Below, piece by piece: positions 1 to 7,671 of a stretch of 64,000 nucleotides of DNA. Location: assembly GCA_963810775.1 (NCBI GenBank), contig CAWEOT010000009.1, forward strand, positions 186,001 to 250,000, given 5' to 3'. Position 1 is the stretch's first letter; each line of letters begins with the position of its first letter. The position numbers and the translations under genes were made by a program. This DNA comes from DATBVX01 sp963810775 (GTDB lineage Bacteria > Pseudomonadota > Gammaproteobacteria > Steroidobacterales > Steroidobacteraceae). Below the pieces are notes generated by a model. That model had not been told where the DNA came from. It worked only from the letters and a program-made list of their open reading frames with translations, and made no database searches.

Positions 1-147
1 GTGAAGGCCACCAGAATCAGGAAGATGGCGGCAGATCGGTGCAGGGCGGGGGTCGGGGAGTGTATTTCGGATCGGCGCCGATTTCACTACGGGCAGATCG
101 GCGGAGGTTTACCGGCGGGCAGGATCCCGCCCGGGGCCGGTTGGCGG

Positions 148-1113
148 CTACTTCGCGTCGAGCGGGCTGAGTACTCCGCGGCCACCGCGGTTGAGGACAT
201 GGGTGTAGATCATCGTCGTCTTCACGTCGCTGTGACCGAGCAGCTCTTGCACGGTACGAATGTCGTATCCCGATTCCAGGAGATGGGTCGCGAAGGAATG
301 GCGAAAGGTGTGGCAACTCGCGGGTTTGGTAATCCGTGCGAGACGCACTGCCCGGTGCACGGCGCGTTGCACAGTCTTCGGATGCACGTGGTGACGGACT
401 CGACCTGAACCGTAGGGATCGACACTGATCGATACCGATGGGAACAGGTACTGCCAGCCCCAGCTCGTGGCTGCTGCTGGATACTTTCTGGCCAGGGCCG
501 TCGGAAGCGACACGCCAGGTCGCATCGCCTTGCGCTCGCGATGGAACCAGGCGTTGAGTTTCGAAAGATGCGCACGCAGGTGCGGAAGAATCATCAGCGG
601 CAAGACTGTGATTCGATCCTTGCCTCCCTTACCGTCGCGAACGATGAGCTCTTTGCGCTCGAGATCGAGATCCTTCACGCGCAAGCGCAGGCATTCGGCA
701 AGTCGCAGGCCACTCCCGTATAGAAGATTGGCGATCAGTCGGTAATGCCCGGCGAGATGGTCGATCACTGCCGTAACTTCGGTGCGCGACAGCACGACGG
801 GCCTGCGCCGCGTCTGCCCGGCACGAACCACCTCGTCCAGCCACGGCAACTCGACTCCGAGCACCCGCTTGTAGAGAAAGAGTAAAGCCTGCAACGCCTG
901 GTTCTGGGTCGAAGGCGCGACTCCACGCTTGACGGCGAGATGGGTGAGAAAGCCCTGCACTTCGCTGGCGCCCATCGAGCGCGGATGGCGGCCTCCGTTA
1001 AAGGCGATGAAGCGCCGCATCCATTGCAGGTAGCACTTCTCGGTTTCGAAGCTCAGGTGGCGCACGCGCATCTGCTCGCGCGCGACTTGCAACAGTCCGC
1101 GTCCTTGCACCAT
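148..1113 (-). CDS. intI: Integron integrase IntI (tyrosine recombinase)
   Basis: A 321-residue tyrosine recombinase that would integrate and excise cassettes at attI and attC. The N-terminal SAM-like DNA-binding domain covers about residues 10-95. The catalytic domain shows R137 in GSGLR, a beta-hairpin lysine near K164-165, H268-x-x-R271, H294 and nucleophile Y303 in MIYTH. Residues 207-226 (ALARKYPAAATSWGWQYLFP) match the extra domain that separates integron integrases from other XerC/D-like proteins. The ATG is preceded by GGGGAG at about 9 nt. It is transcribed away from the array, the usual arrangement. The reading frame is intact, so it may be active; duplicated cassettes downstream fit that. 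No LexA box was recognised in front of it. Confidence 0.96.
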   Translation of the reverse strand: MVQGRGLLQVAREQMRVRHLSFETEKCYLQWMRRFIAFNGGRHPRSMGASEVQGFLTHLAVKRGVAPSTQNQALQALLFLYKRVLGVELPWLDEVVRAGQTRRRPVVLSRTEVTAVIDHLAGHYRLIANLLYGSGLRLAECLRLRVKDLDLERKELIVRDGKGGKDRITVLPLMILPHLRAHLSKLNAWFHRERKAMRPGVSLPTALARKYPAAATSWGWQYLFPSVSISVDPYGSGRVRHHVHPKTVQRAVHRAVRLARITKPASCHTFRHSFATHLLESGYDIRTVQELLGHSDVKTTMIYTHVLNRGGRGVLSPLDAK

Positions 1114-1185
1114 GCCGCAGAACTCCCCGGAGTATTACGGGAATCCCCGCACGAACTGCATTAAGTGAATCAAGACGTTCGAGAG

Positions 1186-1258
1186 CGAGCTAGCAGATTA
1201 TTGGACTCAACCGGGGCAATATGGGAACACCTATGTGTCCCATAATTAATAGTTAGAC
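1186..1258 (+). other. Candidate attI recombination site
   Basis: The first GTTRRRY core upstream of intI facing the array is GTTAGAC at 1252-1258. It lies 139-145 bp from the intI start and 311 bp before the first attC. Just left of it is an imperfect inverted repeat, atgggaacac / gtgtcccat (1221-1243), which could hold integrase-binding sequence or an operator. The cut point would be between G1252 and T1253. The position and core fit attI; the exact left limit is a guess. Confidence 0.55.
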
Positions 1259-1266
1259 GGCAGCGC

Positions 1267-1389
1267 ATGCGTTCGGCGATCTTTGACGATGCCGGCGCAC
1301 CTTGCGTGCGACGACTACGCTCAGACCTGGTCGACGTGGTCGCGTGGATCCGCATCGGCGTCGGAACGCAGGTGCTGGAAGAGCGCTGA
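1267..1389 (+). CDS. Possible 40-residue protein of the first cassette
   Basis: The most attI-proximal cassette (1259 to the attC at 1569) has little coding capacity. The only plus-strand frame starting near attI is this 40-codon frame starting MRSAIFDDAG and ending VLEER. There is no recognisable family and only a weak ribosome site. It may be a genuine small protein, the remains of a longer gene, or noncoding; 1390-1568 shows nothing else. Minus-strand frames here run into attC and are probably spurious. Confidence 0.25.
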   Translation: MRSAIFDDAGAPCVRRLRSDLVDVVAWIRIGVGTQVLEER

Positions 1390-1568
1390 GTCGAGCCGGC
1401 GAGCTCGGGTCTAGCAGCGCTCGGAATGCTGTCGTCGAGTCATTGCGAACGCCTCGGTGCCTACGTATCTGAGGGTCTCGGCGGACGAATTGCCGAGCCG
1501 ATGGGCTGCGCTCGCGCGGCATGATGCGTTGACGTCGGCGGGATCTTCGTGACGTGTCGCGCGCTGAC

Positions 1569-1652
1569 GTCTAACAACCGGCTGCAGCGGTCCGGGGAGG
1601 GATAAAGTGCCAGCATCCATCACACGCCGGCCGCTGAGCCGGGACGTTAGGC
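1569..1652 (+). other. attC, type A
   Basis: R'' GTCTAAC, R' GTTAGGC. Type A arms enclose the shared ggataaagtgcc centre. It closes the first cassette. Confidence 0.9.
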
Positions 1653-1722
1653 GGCAACGAATCAGGCGAATCACGCTGGTTACGCGAATTGCGTACCGAG
1701 GAGTCACTACTAGCCTCGGCGC

Positions 1723-1917
1723 ATGAAAGTGGGCGATCTGCTTCGCGTGCTGCAACAAGACGGGTGGTATCTAGTTGCGACGCGCGGTAGTCATCGGCAA
1801 TACAAACACCCGACCAAGCCTGGTCGAGTGACGGTTCCAGGGAAGAAGAGCGATGATTTGGCGCCTGGTACGCTCAACAGTATCCTCAAGCAATCGGGGT
1901 TGAAGGCATTAAGGTAA
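1723..1917 (+). CDS. hicA: HicA toxin (mRNA interferase)
   Basis: A 64-residue HicA: a small dsRBD-like fold that cleaves mRNA during translation. The core GSHRQYKHP contains the catalytic histidine. The C-terminal TLNSILKQSGL is the classic HicA ending. Start is the ATG at 1723, shortly after the R' end of the previous attC. The hicB gene begins 6 bp after the stop, so both form one toxin-antitoxin cassette. Such modules are common in chromosomal integrons and are thought to oppose loss of cassettes. A broken relative of this gene pair lies at 28526-28635. Confidence 0.9.
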   Translation: MKVGDLLRVLQQDGWYLVATRGSHRQYKHPTKPGRVTVPGKKSDDLAPGTLNSILKQSGLKALR

Positions 1918-1923
1918 GTGGTC

Positions 1924-2136
1924 ATGCGCTACGCCATCGTCATCGAAAACGCGGGCTCGAACTACTCTGCATACGTTCCGGACCTGCCGGGATGCGTCGC
2001 GACCGGTGCGACGATCGAAGAGACCGAAAGCTCTATTCGCGAAGCGATCAAGTTTCATCTCAAAGGGCTGCGCGAGGATGGCTCGCCGATCCCTCCACCT
2101 TCGAGCCGCGTCGACTACGTTGAGGTTGCCGCCTAA
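1924..2136 (+). CDS. hicB: HicB antitoxin
   Basis: A 70-residue HicB antitoxin with the partly degraded RNase H-like fold: it begins MRYAIVIENAG and contains YVPDLPGCVATG. There is no clear C-terminal DNA-binding domain, so repression may be weak or absent. ATG 1924 is preferred over an in-frame GTG at 1918. The stop codon is the TAA of the following R'' box, a common economy in this array. It should bind and neutralise the HicA made from the gene directly upstream. Confidence 0.9.
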   Translation: MRYAIVIENAGSNYSAYVPDLPGCVATGATIEETESSIREAIKFHLKGLREDGSPIPPPSSRVDYVEVAA

Positions 2137-2221
2137 CAATCGGCTGCAGCGGTCCGGGGAGGAATAAAGTGCCGTCGATCTTTACAGCCCAGCAGCCGGC
2201 CGCTGAGCCGGGACGTTAGGC
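2131..2221 (+). other. attC, type A
   Basis: R'' GCCTAAC, R' GTTAGGC. Closes the hicAB cassette and provides the hicB stop codon. Confidence 0.9.
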
Positions 2222-2233
2222 ACCAAGGCATCC

Positions 2234-2731
2234 ATGGCTCATCTTCCTGCGTCCAAACAGATTATCGGTCTTGTTGGATGGCTCGTTATCACATTTGTTG
2301 CCGCCGCGATTGGCGGTGCCGCGTCAGTCAATGCCGGCTCGTTCTACACGCAGCTTGTGCTGCCGGAATGGGCCCCGCCATCATGGGTATTCGGCCCGGT
2401 CTGGACTGTGCTCTACGTTGCGATGGGCATTGCCGCGTGGCTCATCTGGCGAGCCGACGGGTTTCGCCCGGTGCGTGGGGCACTGACGCTGTTTCTAGCG
2501 CAGCTTGCGTTGAATGCGCTATGGAGCTGGTTGTTCTTCGGCTGGCATCGCGGTGCGTTGGCCTTCGCTGACATAGTGCTCTTGTGGGTCTTGATCATCG
2601 CGACCCTGATCGCCTTCTGGCGCGTACGGGCGCTGGCCGGTTGGTTGCTGGTCCCATATCTGCTGTGGGTGAGCTTCGCCTCGGCTCTGAACTATGCGGT
2701 TTGGCAACTCAATCCCCAGAGCTTGGGCTGA
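2234..2731 (+). CDS. tspO: TspO/MBR family membrane protein, copy 1
   Basis: A 165-residue protein with five predicted transmembrane helices and TspO family signatures: PEWAPPSWVFGPVWT after helix 1, ALNALWSWLFFGWH, and a tryptophan-rich C-terminus with FASALNYAVW. The family binds tetrapyrroles and affects porphyrin breakdown or stress responses in the membrane. It is the sole gene of its cassette. A near-identical copy, with only a few substitutions (IIGLVG/ILGLAG, FRPVR/FRTVR, ADIV/ADIL), sits in another cassette at 17228. Confidence 0.93.
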   Translation: MAHLPASKQIIGLVGWLVITFVAAAIGGAASVNAGSFYTQLVLPEWAPPSWVFGPVWTVLYVAMGIAAWLIWRADGFRPVRGALTLFLAQLALNALWSWLFFGWHRGALAFADIVLLWVLIIATLIAFWRVRALAGWLLVPYLLWVSFASALNYAVWQLNPQSLG

Positions 2732-2759
2732 TGTCGCCAGGTCAATTCTCGGCATTGGT

Positions 2760-2850
2760 GGCTAACAACCGGTTGCAGCGGTCCGGAGATAGATAAAGTG
2801 CCGTCGATCATCACGGATCACTGCCCGGCCGCTGAACCGGGACGTTAGGC
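2760..2850 (+). other. attC, type A
   Basis: R'' GGCTAAC, R' GTTAGGC. Type A arms, with a centre reading ccgtcgatcatcac. It ends the first tspO cassette. Confidence 0.88.
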
Positions 2851-2893
2851 GTCACCTACGACTCTAAGACGGTGTGCATACGCACTGACCACG

Positions 2894-3352
2894 GTGCGCA
2901 AGAGAGACGGGATGCGCAGTGGCGAATGCGTGTTCCTGGCTCGGCGCCGACTGCGTCGGAAGCACTTTGTGGCTGTTGCTGTCCGCGATCATTCGCTGCT
3001 CGAATCGCTTTCGCGGACAACTGGCTGCACTGGTCCTCGATCGACTGTCTCATGCTTGCGGCAATCTCGTGGGCTGTGTGGCTGAGGCGAGTTCGTGCGC
3101 GGCTAGTCGGTATTCGCCGCGATACAAGTTTTTCTGGCGACGTTCTGGGTGTGATGGCAATAATCGCGATCTACGCAATCGACCGAGCAGGGTACTGGGC
3201 GACGCTTGCCGTTGGTGGCTCGCAACAACATTTCCGCTTGGGGTGCGTTACGCGCTGCTTACGATCTTGGTCGCCGCGCTTGTGTCGATGTTTCGAAATC
3301 GGTTAGCAGCGCCGTTCGAATCGGGTGTAGTCGCGGGGCGCGCGATGCTAAC
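2894..3352 (+). pseudogene. Probable frameshifted membrane-protein gene
   Basis: No single reading frame covers this cassette. Hydrophobic stretches that look coding are spread over two frames: GSTLWLLLSAIIRCSN in one, SSIDCLMLAAISWAVWL and DVLGVMAIIAIYAIDRAGYW in another, then VRYALLTILVAALVSMF back in the first. This fits a small polytopic membrane protein broken by at least two frameshifts. No family recognised. Confidence 0.35.
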
Positions 3353-3433
3353 AACGCGTTGGAGCAAACGCGAGAGGGATAAAGTGCCAGCATCCATCAC
3401 ACAGCAGCGCGTTGCTCAACGCGGACGTTAGCC
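3346..3433 (+). other. attC, type B
   Basis: R'' TGCTAAC, R' GTTAGCC. Arms cgcgttggagc and gctcaacgcg around the shared centre. Confidence 0.9.
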
Positions 3434-3465
3434 GTCGCGAGCGGAGAGGTTGTAGGTCTAGCGAC

Positions 3466-3747
3466 GTGAGAGTTCGGTACTACATCGACCCGCGCACCGA
3501 ATCGCCGCATATCTACGGTCATAATGTTGCGGAATCAGAGGTTGAGGAGGTTCTCGGTGCGCCTGGGGAGGATCGACCGGGCCGTGAAGGATCCCGGGTT
3601 GCGATAGGGCACACTTCTTCTGGACGGCTGTTGAGAGTAATTTATGTGCCGGACTCTGAACCTGACAATGCATTTGTAATTACCGCCTACGAGTTGACCG
3701 GAAAACCAGCGTTGGCCTACCGCCGCCGCAGACGCAAGAAGCGATGA
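3466..3747 (+). CDS. DUF4258-like protein, probable toxin
   Basis: A 93-residue basic protein with the start MRVRYYIDPRTESPHIYGH and the core GRLLRVIYVPD, like the small DUF4258/BrnT-related proteins found as the toxin half of two-gene modules. It ends in a very basic tail (RRRRRKKR). The start is taken as the GTG at 3466. Its last codons overlap the next ORF by 4 bp (ATGA), indicating translational coupling. A ribonuclease role is inference from family context, not visible in the residues. Confidence 0.65.
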   Translation: MRVRYYIDPRTESPHIYGHNVAESEVEEVLGAPGEDRPGREGSRVAIGHTSSGRLLRVIYVPDSEPDNAFVITAYELTGKPALAYRRRRRKKR

Positions 3748-3950
3748 AGAAACGGAACGAATATCCACCTGGATGGGACGAGCAGCGTGTCAAGCGCGTG
3801 CTCGAGGCCTATGAGTCGCAGTCTGAGGCCGAAGCTGTAGCCGAGGACGAAGCAGCTTTAGAGAGCGGCGCTGGAACGGTAATGGAAGTGCCGACCGAGC
3901 TCGTGCCGAAGGTACGTGAGCTCATAGCCAAACATAAGAAGAGCGCCTAG
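3744..3950 (+). CDS. Small acidic protein, probable antitoxin partner
   Basis: 68 residues, beginning MKKRNEYPPGWDEQRV, with an acidic middle (SEAEAVAEDEAALE) and a C-terminal helix ending VPKVRELIAKHKK. Small proteins of this form regularly follow DUF4258 genes. The 4-bp overlap and acidic/basic complementarity support an antitoxin role. Together they form the second toxin-antitoxin-like cassette within the first 4 kb of the array. Confidence 0.6.
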   Translation: MKKRNEYPPGWDEQRVKRVLEAYESQSEAEAVAEDEAALESGAGTVMEVPTELVPKVRELIAKHKKSA

Positions 3951-3958
3951 GTCGCGAC

Positions 3959-4088
3959 GTCTAACAACGCGTTGGAGCAAACGCGCGGCCGGCAGCTCCG
4001 ATGAGGTAACAGGGATGTCGAGGTTCTCCATCAAGTGCCTCCGTTTCGCCGTGTCAAAGCCGCGCGTCGCTCAACGCGGACGTTAGGC
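3959..4088 (+). other. attC, type B, enlarged centre
   Basis: R'' GTCTAAC, R' GTTAGGC, with type B arms. At 130 bp it is longer than its neighbours because the shared centre is replaced by unrelated sequence (ggccggcagctccgatgagg and onward). Confidence 0.85.
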
Positions 4089-4125
4089 CGCCGCAGGGAT
4101 CCACCACGCACGACCGGAGACTCGT

Positions 4126-5064
4126 ATGGCTCGCTACCTGCCGACGCTCGTCCTCACGCTGAGTCTCATCGTCGCGGCTGCCGGTTGCCACACGCTGCGG
4201 TCTGGAGCAGCCCCGGGCCCGGCCGCAGTGCCCTACGACCCGGTTACGATGGACCCGCCGGCCCCGGACTCCGTGCACCCTCCCCGGATGGCGGAGATCG
4301 CGTTCCAGAGCGCCGGCGACCGGCTCAACGGCCTGCTGTATGTCGCGGCCGGGGCGGGCCCGCATCCCGTCGTGCTGTTGCTCCACGGCAACCCCGGCAA
4401 CGAACGCAACCTCGACGTCGCCCAAGCGCTCCGGCGCGCCGGCTACACCGTGCTCTACTTCGACTACCGAGGCAACTGGGGCGGAGGCGGCTCGTTCTCG
4501 CGCACGCACGCGCTCGAAGACGTGGGCGCGGCACTACGCTGGGTGCGATCCTCCGAAGTCGCGAGGCAGTTCGACATCGACACGTCGCGCGTCGCGCTCG
4601 TCGGCCACAGCATGGGCGGCTGGCTCGCGTTGATGTCGGCGGCCGCAGACCCCGAGATCGCGTGCGTCGGCGCGCTGGACGCGCGCAACGTCGGCGCGTA
4701 CGGGCACCAGCTTCGGTGGGACCGCGCAGCCGAGGCCGCGCTGGTCGCTGCCAACGATTCACTCACCGCACCCGGGGCGCCCTATCGGGCGGAAGGAGGC
4801 GGCGTAGCGCTCGTCACGGAGATGAAGGCCAACGCCGAGCGCTGGGACGTGACGGGAAACGCGCGAGCGCTGAGCGACCGCCCGGTCCTCCTCGTCGCCG
4901 CCGTGTTCAAGGCTGACCAAGACAGCCTCGCGGCGGCGCTCGGCCGGGCGGGGGCGCGCCGGGTGACTGCCCTCGCGTGGCCCACGGACCACTCCTTCTC
5001 CGACCGGCGGCTCGCACTCGCGCGGACGGTCGTCAACTGGCTACGATCCGATTGCGCACTCTAG
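4126..5064 (+). CDS. Alpha/beta hydrolase, exported lipoprotein-like
   Basis: A 312-residue alpha/beta hydrolase. The N-terminus MARYLPTLVLTLSLIVAAAGC ends in a lipobox-like Ala-Ala-Gly-Cys, so it is probably a lipidated envelope protein. HGNPGN near residue 88 forms the oxyanion region. G-H-S162-M-G-G is the nucleophile elbow, and D288-H289 in WPTDHSFSD supplies the likely catalytic histidine. It belongs to the DLH/BAAT-like branch; the substrate cannot be told. It is the only gene of a cassette with notably high GC, suggesting a different source from the adjacent HicAB cassette. Confidence 0.85.
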   Translation: MARYLPTLVLTLSLIVAAAGCHTLRSGAAPGPAAVPYDPVTMDPPAPDSVHPPRMAEIAFQSAGDRLNGLLYVAAGAGPHPVVLLLHGNPGNERNLDVAQALRRAGYTVLYFDYRGNWGGGGSFSRTHALEDVGAALRWVRSSEVARQFDIDTSRVALVGHSMGGWLALMSAAADPEIACVGALDARNVGAYGHQLRWDRAAEAALVAANDSLTAPGAPYRAEGGGVALVTEMKANAERWDVTGNARALSDRPVLLVAAVFKADQDSLAAALGRAGARRVTALAWPTDHSFSDRRLALARTVVNWLRSDCAL

Positions 5065-5080
5065 TCATGGTCGGGCTGCG

Positions 5081-5140
5081 GCCTAACAATTCATTTAAGC
5101 CGACACCGCTTCGCGGTGCGGCTTAATTCAGGCGTTGGGC
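5081..5140 (+). other. attC, short divergent type
   Basis: 60 bp, R'' GCCTAAC and R' GTTGGGC. Arms aattcatttaagccgacaccg and cggtgcggcttaattc form a nearly perfect hairpin. This is the compact attC class of mobile and Vibrio/Pseudomonas cassettes, unlike the two local types. Confidence 0.9.
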
Positions 5141-5213
5141 AGGCAGCGAGCATCACGCTGGCGCCGTGATTCGGAGACGCGCTCAGGCTGAGCGCACAAC
5201 CGGGAGGCGTGTC

Positions 5214-5696
5214 ATGAGGCGCACGATCATCACCTTGTCCGTGTTCGTGATGCTAGCCGCCGTAAGCAGCCCCGGCCAGGCGCAGCAAGATCCCCTTGTC
5301 GGAACCTGGAAGCAGAACCTGGCGAAGTCCCAATACGATCCGTCGACTCGCGCGCCAAAAATCCCGACTACCGTGCGGCGCACGGCGGTGGGAATCAACG
5401 GCTACAAGCAGACGACGGACGGCATGAATGCGCAGGGCGCCCCCACGCACACGGAATACACCGCGAACTGGGACGGCAAGGACTATCCTGTCACCGGCTC
5501 CGCGGACTATGATTCCGTCTCCCTGAAGAAGATCGACGCCTTCACCCTCATTACAGTGAACAAGCGAAGCGGCCTCGTGGTTCGCATGCTTCGAACCGTC
5601 GTGTCCAAGAATGGCAAGACGAGCACGTCCGACGTGATTGGGTACACCATGCAGGGCATCGCGTTCCACAACGTCGTGGTTTTGGACAAGCAGTGA
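5214..5696 (+). CDS. Secreted protein of unknown function, lipocalin-like size
   Basis: A 160-residue protein with a clear signal peptide (MRRTIITLSVFVMLAAVSS, cleavage near GQAQQ). The mature part begins DPLVGTWKQNLAKSQYDP, a pattern common in small secreted beta-rich proteins of unknown function. No catalytic residues are evident. The ATG at 5214 is preferred to an upstream in-frame start at 5166 because it yields a proper signal sequence. It is the sole gene of its cassette. Confidence 0.75.
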   Translation: MRRTIITLSVFVMLAAVSSPGQAQQDPLVGTWKQNLAKSQYDPSTRAPKIPTTVRRTAVGINGYKQTTDGMNAQGAPTHTEYTANWDGKDYPVTGSADYDSVSLKKIDAFTLITVNKRSGLVVRMLRTVVSKNGKTSTSDVIGYTMQGIAFHNVVVLDKQ

Positions 5697-5752
5697 CGTT
5701 GCGCGCAGCGACCTCGCTGCGTGCGGTGCCCAAATGACGGCACGCTGCTGCT

Positions 5753-5846
5753 GCCCAACAACGAAATGGAGCCGACGGGCGCGAGAACTCGCGGCGCGAT
5801 TGCGCTACACAGCATGCGCCTGCGGCTCAGTTCGAGCACGTTAGAC
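5753..5846 (+). other. attC, divergent type
   Basis: R'' GCCCAAC, R' GTTAGAC. Arms aacgaaatggagccgacggg and the complementary region near ctcagttcgagcacg do not match types A or B. Confidence 0.7.
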
Positions 5847-5862
5847 CCCAGCAGCCAGCGAT

Positions 5863-5896
5863 TTGACGCTATACGTCATTGCCGTATACTCGGCAA
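5863..5896 (+). promoter_or_regulatory. Promoter with HigA-type operator
   Basis: -35 TTGACG (5863-5868), 16 bp spacer, -10 TATACT (5885-5890). The -10 is overlapped by an inverted repeat TATACG...CGTATA (5870-5888) that is a plausible autoregulatory operator. Transcription would begin close to the ATG at 5897, so the message is nearly leaderless. This is one of few convincing promoters inside the array. Confidence 0.7.
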
Positions 5897-5992
5897 ATGT
5901 ACGCGTTCATCGAAACCAAGCTGTTTACCCGTTTGGTCGATGAATACCTGAGCGACGAGGAGTACTCGGCGCTGCAGTGGGCCTTGCTGGCA
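5897..5992 (+). pseudogene. HigB toxin remnant (internal deletion)
   Basis: The first residues MYAFIETKLFTRLVDEYLSD are the typical N-terminus of HigB/RelE-type toxins encoded upstream of higA. About 25 residues later the toxin sequence stops: its middle and catalytic C-terminus are missing. The frame continues directly into the antitoxin through ALQWALLAGFGRRL. The toxin is therefore inactivated by an internal deletion that left its promoter in place. Confidence 0.75.
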
Positions 5993-6010
5993 GGATTCGG
6001 GAGGAGATTG

Positions 6011-6283
6011 ATGAGTAAGGCCAAGCGAAATATCGGTGCAGAGATTCTCGAAGGGATCCGCGAGATCAAGCGCGGTGAACACGGTCGGGTTACGAAGATT
6101 CCCGCGGTCGCGGACGTTCGCGAACGCACTGGCCTGTCGCAGTCGCAATTTGCCAAGTTGCTCGGTGTCTCGGTGCGCACCCTGCAAGAATGGGAACAGG
6201 GCCGTCGCGCACCATCTGGCGCCGCGCGCACGCTGATACTGGTAGCGGCGAAGTATCCGCGCACGCTCGTGGAGGTCGCATGA
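6011..6283 (+). CDS. higA: HigA antitoxin, HTH regulator
   Basis: A 90-residue antitoxin starting MSKAKRNIGAEILEGIREI, with a helix-turn-helix of the Xre/Cro type (TGLSQSQFAKLLGVSVRTLQ, about residues 41-60) and the family ending RRAPSGAARTL. It would repress the promoter at 5863-5890. Because the toxin in front is truncated, the cassette now carries an orphan antitoxin. Translation could also start at 5897 (or 5879), giving a fused protein of about 128 residues. Retention of the antitoxin alone could protect against related toxins elsewhere; that is inference. Confidence 0.88.
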   Translation: MSKAKRNIGAEILEGIREIKRGEHGRVTKIPAVADVRERTGLSQSQFAKLLGVSVRTLQEWEQGRRAPSGAARTLILVAAKYPRTLVEVA

Positions 6284-6292
6284 TCTGCTGGG

Positions 6293-6379
6293 GTCTAACA
6301 ACCGGTTGCAGCGGCCCCTGAGGGATAAAGTGCCGGCATCCAATACACATCGTCCGGCCGCTGAACCGGGACGTTAGGC
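6293..6379 (+). other. attC, type A
   Basis: R'' GTCTAAC, R' GTTAGGC. Nearly identical to the attC at 17754-17840. Confidence 0.9.
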
Positions 6380-6461
6380 GGCTTCGCGATTGTGGTCCGT
6401 CAGATTGTTCAGGAGCCGCGAGTCAGCAAGCTAAGCCACCCTGGACCCTCGGAGGTGAAGG

Positions 6462-6959
6462 ATGCGAATTCGAGAAAGTGAACAAGCAGATCTGGCCGAG
6501 ATATTCGCAGTGGTCAATGAGGCGGCGCAGGCATATCGAGGAGTAGTACCGATCGATCGTTGGCACGAACCCTATATGCCGATGAGCGAGTTGGAGAGAG
6601 AGATTGCGCAGGGGATAATTTTCTGGGTGGCCGAGGAGGAAGGACACCTGTTGGGCGTCATGGGAATTCAGGACAAAGGAGATGTCGCGCTGGTGCGGCA
6701 CGCGTATGTCCGACCAACGACGCAGAGGAAGGGCGTGGGGACGAAGCTCCTGCGCCATGTCGAAAGCCTAGCTTGCAAGCCGGTACTGATTGGCACCTGG
6801 GCGGACGCGTCGTGGGCTATCGAGTTCTATCGACGGAACGGATACACAATCCTGTCAGACAGCCACAAGGAGCGTCTGCTCCGAACCTACTGGTCAATTC
6901 CTGAGAGACAGATCGAAACGTCGGTTGTCCTTGCCGATAGACGATGGATGGAGACCTAA
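6462..6959 (+). CDS. GNAT family N-acetyltransferase
   Basis: 165 residues with the GNAT fold: MRIRESEQADLAEIFAVVNE at the start and acetyl-CoA binding motif A HAYVRPTTQRKGVGTKLL (Q/R-x-x-G-x-G/A as QRKGVG). Motif B is near AIEFYRRNGY. It is predicted to transfer acetyl from acetyl-CoA to an amine or similar acceptor. GGAGGTGAAGG precedes the ATG at good spacing. Acetyltransferases are frequent integron cargo; nothing indicates a drug target. Confidence 0.88.
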   Translation: MRIRESEQADLAEIFAVVNEAAQAYRGVVPIDRWHEPYMPMSELEREIAQGIIFWVAEEEGHLLGVMGIQDKGDVALVRHAYVRPTTQRKGVGTKLLRHVESLACKPVLIGTWADASWAIEFYRRNGYTILSDSHKERLLRTYWSIPERQIETSVVLADRRWMET

Positions 6960-6984
6960 CAGCAGACCTCGATGCTGAGCAACC

Positions 6985-7071
6985 GCCCAACCACCGGTTG
7001 CAGCGGCCCGTGAGAGATAAAGTGCCAGCATCCAATACATTTCGTTCGGCCGCTGAGCCGGGACGTTAGGT
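6985..7071 (+). other. attC, type A
   Basis: R'' GCCCAAC, R' GTTAGGT; type A arms. Confidence 0.87.
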
Positions 7072-7133
7072 GACACGCGGATGGTAGCGTCTGACGTCAA
7101 CAGTGACTTGAGGGTGAGCCTGCGCGTTCCCGC

Positions 7134-7523
7134 GTGACTCGAGATGAGTATGCAATCCTGAACATGGAAGACTCGGAATTCATCCCTTACCTCGTGCTGG
7201 TCCGCTTCGACAGGGGCGAAGACTTGCGCGATCGTTTGGAGGAATCGTTGGCCTTGCTTCGCGCCGCACTCGCCGAGATTGGCGAGGTGGAGCCTGTGAC
7301 AACGTCATACGACGGATCCGCAGTTAGCTATCTTGTTGCTGCCAGGCCTGACTTTCAGCCGTACCGCGTAATCGAGCAGCTCAAGTCCCCTCGATCAGGG
7401 CGGCCCTCGCCGCTGAAGACGCTCGACAAGGCCCTTGTTCTCTCCCTTGAGTGCGCGGCCGCGACGCGCATGGAGCGTGTTACTGATTGGCTTCGTGAGA
7501 ATGGCTGCCTTTCCGAACGATAG
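7134..7523 (+). CDS. Conserved cassette protein of unknown function, copy 1
   Basis: 129 residues from GTG 7134; an in-frame ATG at 7164 (MEDSEF) is an alternative. The central part LVRFDRGEDLRDRLEESLAL is followed by a mixed alpha/beta segment (SYDGSAVSYLVAARP), with no signal peptide and no known motif. The whole cassette, including about 60 bp of leader, recurs almost unchanged at 21088-21684. This copy has Asp where the other has Gly (MEDSEF/MEGSEF). Function unknown. Confidence 0.7.
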   Translation: MTRDEYAILNMEDSEFIPYLVLVRFDRGEDLRDRLEESLALLRAALAEIGEVEPVTTSYDGSAVSYLVAARPDFQPYRVIEQLKSPRSGRPSPLKTLDKALVLSLECAAATRMERVTDWLRENGCLSER

Positions 7524-7577
7524 GACGTGGCGCGCGCAAACAAGCGAGTGGCTGGCACTCCATGTTCAACAGCTGTC

Positions 7578-7668
7578 ACCTAACTACGCGTTGGAGCGAG
7601 CGCGGGAGGGATAAAGCGGTGTTCTTCTTCAATTCTCAGCAGCGCGTTGCTCAACGCGGACGTTAGGC
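7578..7668 (+). other. attC, type B
   Basis: R'' ACCTAAC, R' GTTAGGC. The centre reads ataaagcggtgttcttcttc, a variant shared only with the attC at 21594. Confidence 0.9.
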
Positions 7669-7671
7669 GGC

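Noticed and set aside
1..408. Plus-strand frame over the start of the window
   Set aside because: It overlaps intI on the opposite strand and shows no motif; 1-147 appears noncoding.
1114..1250. LexA box upstream of intI
   Set aside because: No CTGT-N8-ACAG palindrome was found; SOS control cannot be claimed.
6817..7035. Minus-strand frames starting MDAGTLSL or similar near many attC sites
   Set aside because: The start is the reverse complement of the shared attC centre; these frames recur at every site and carry no family sequence.
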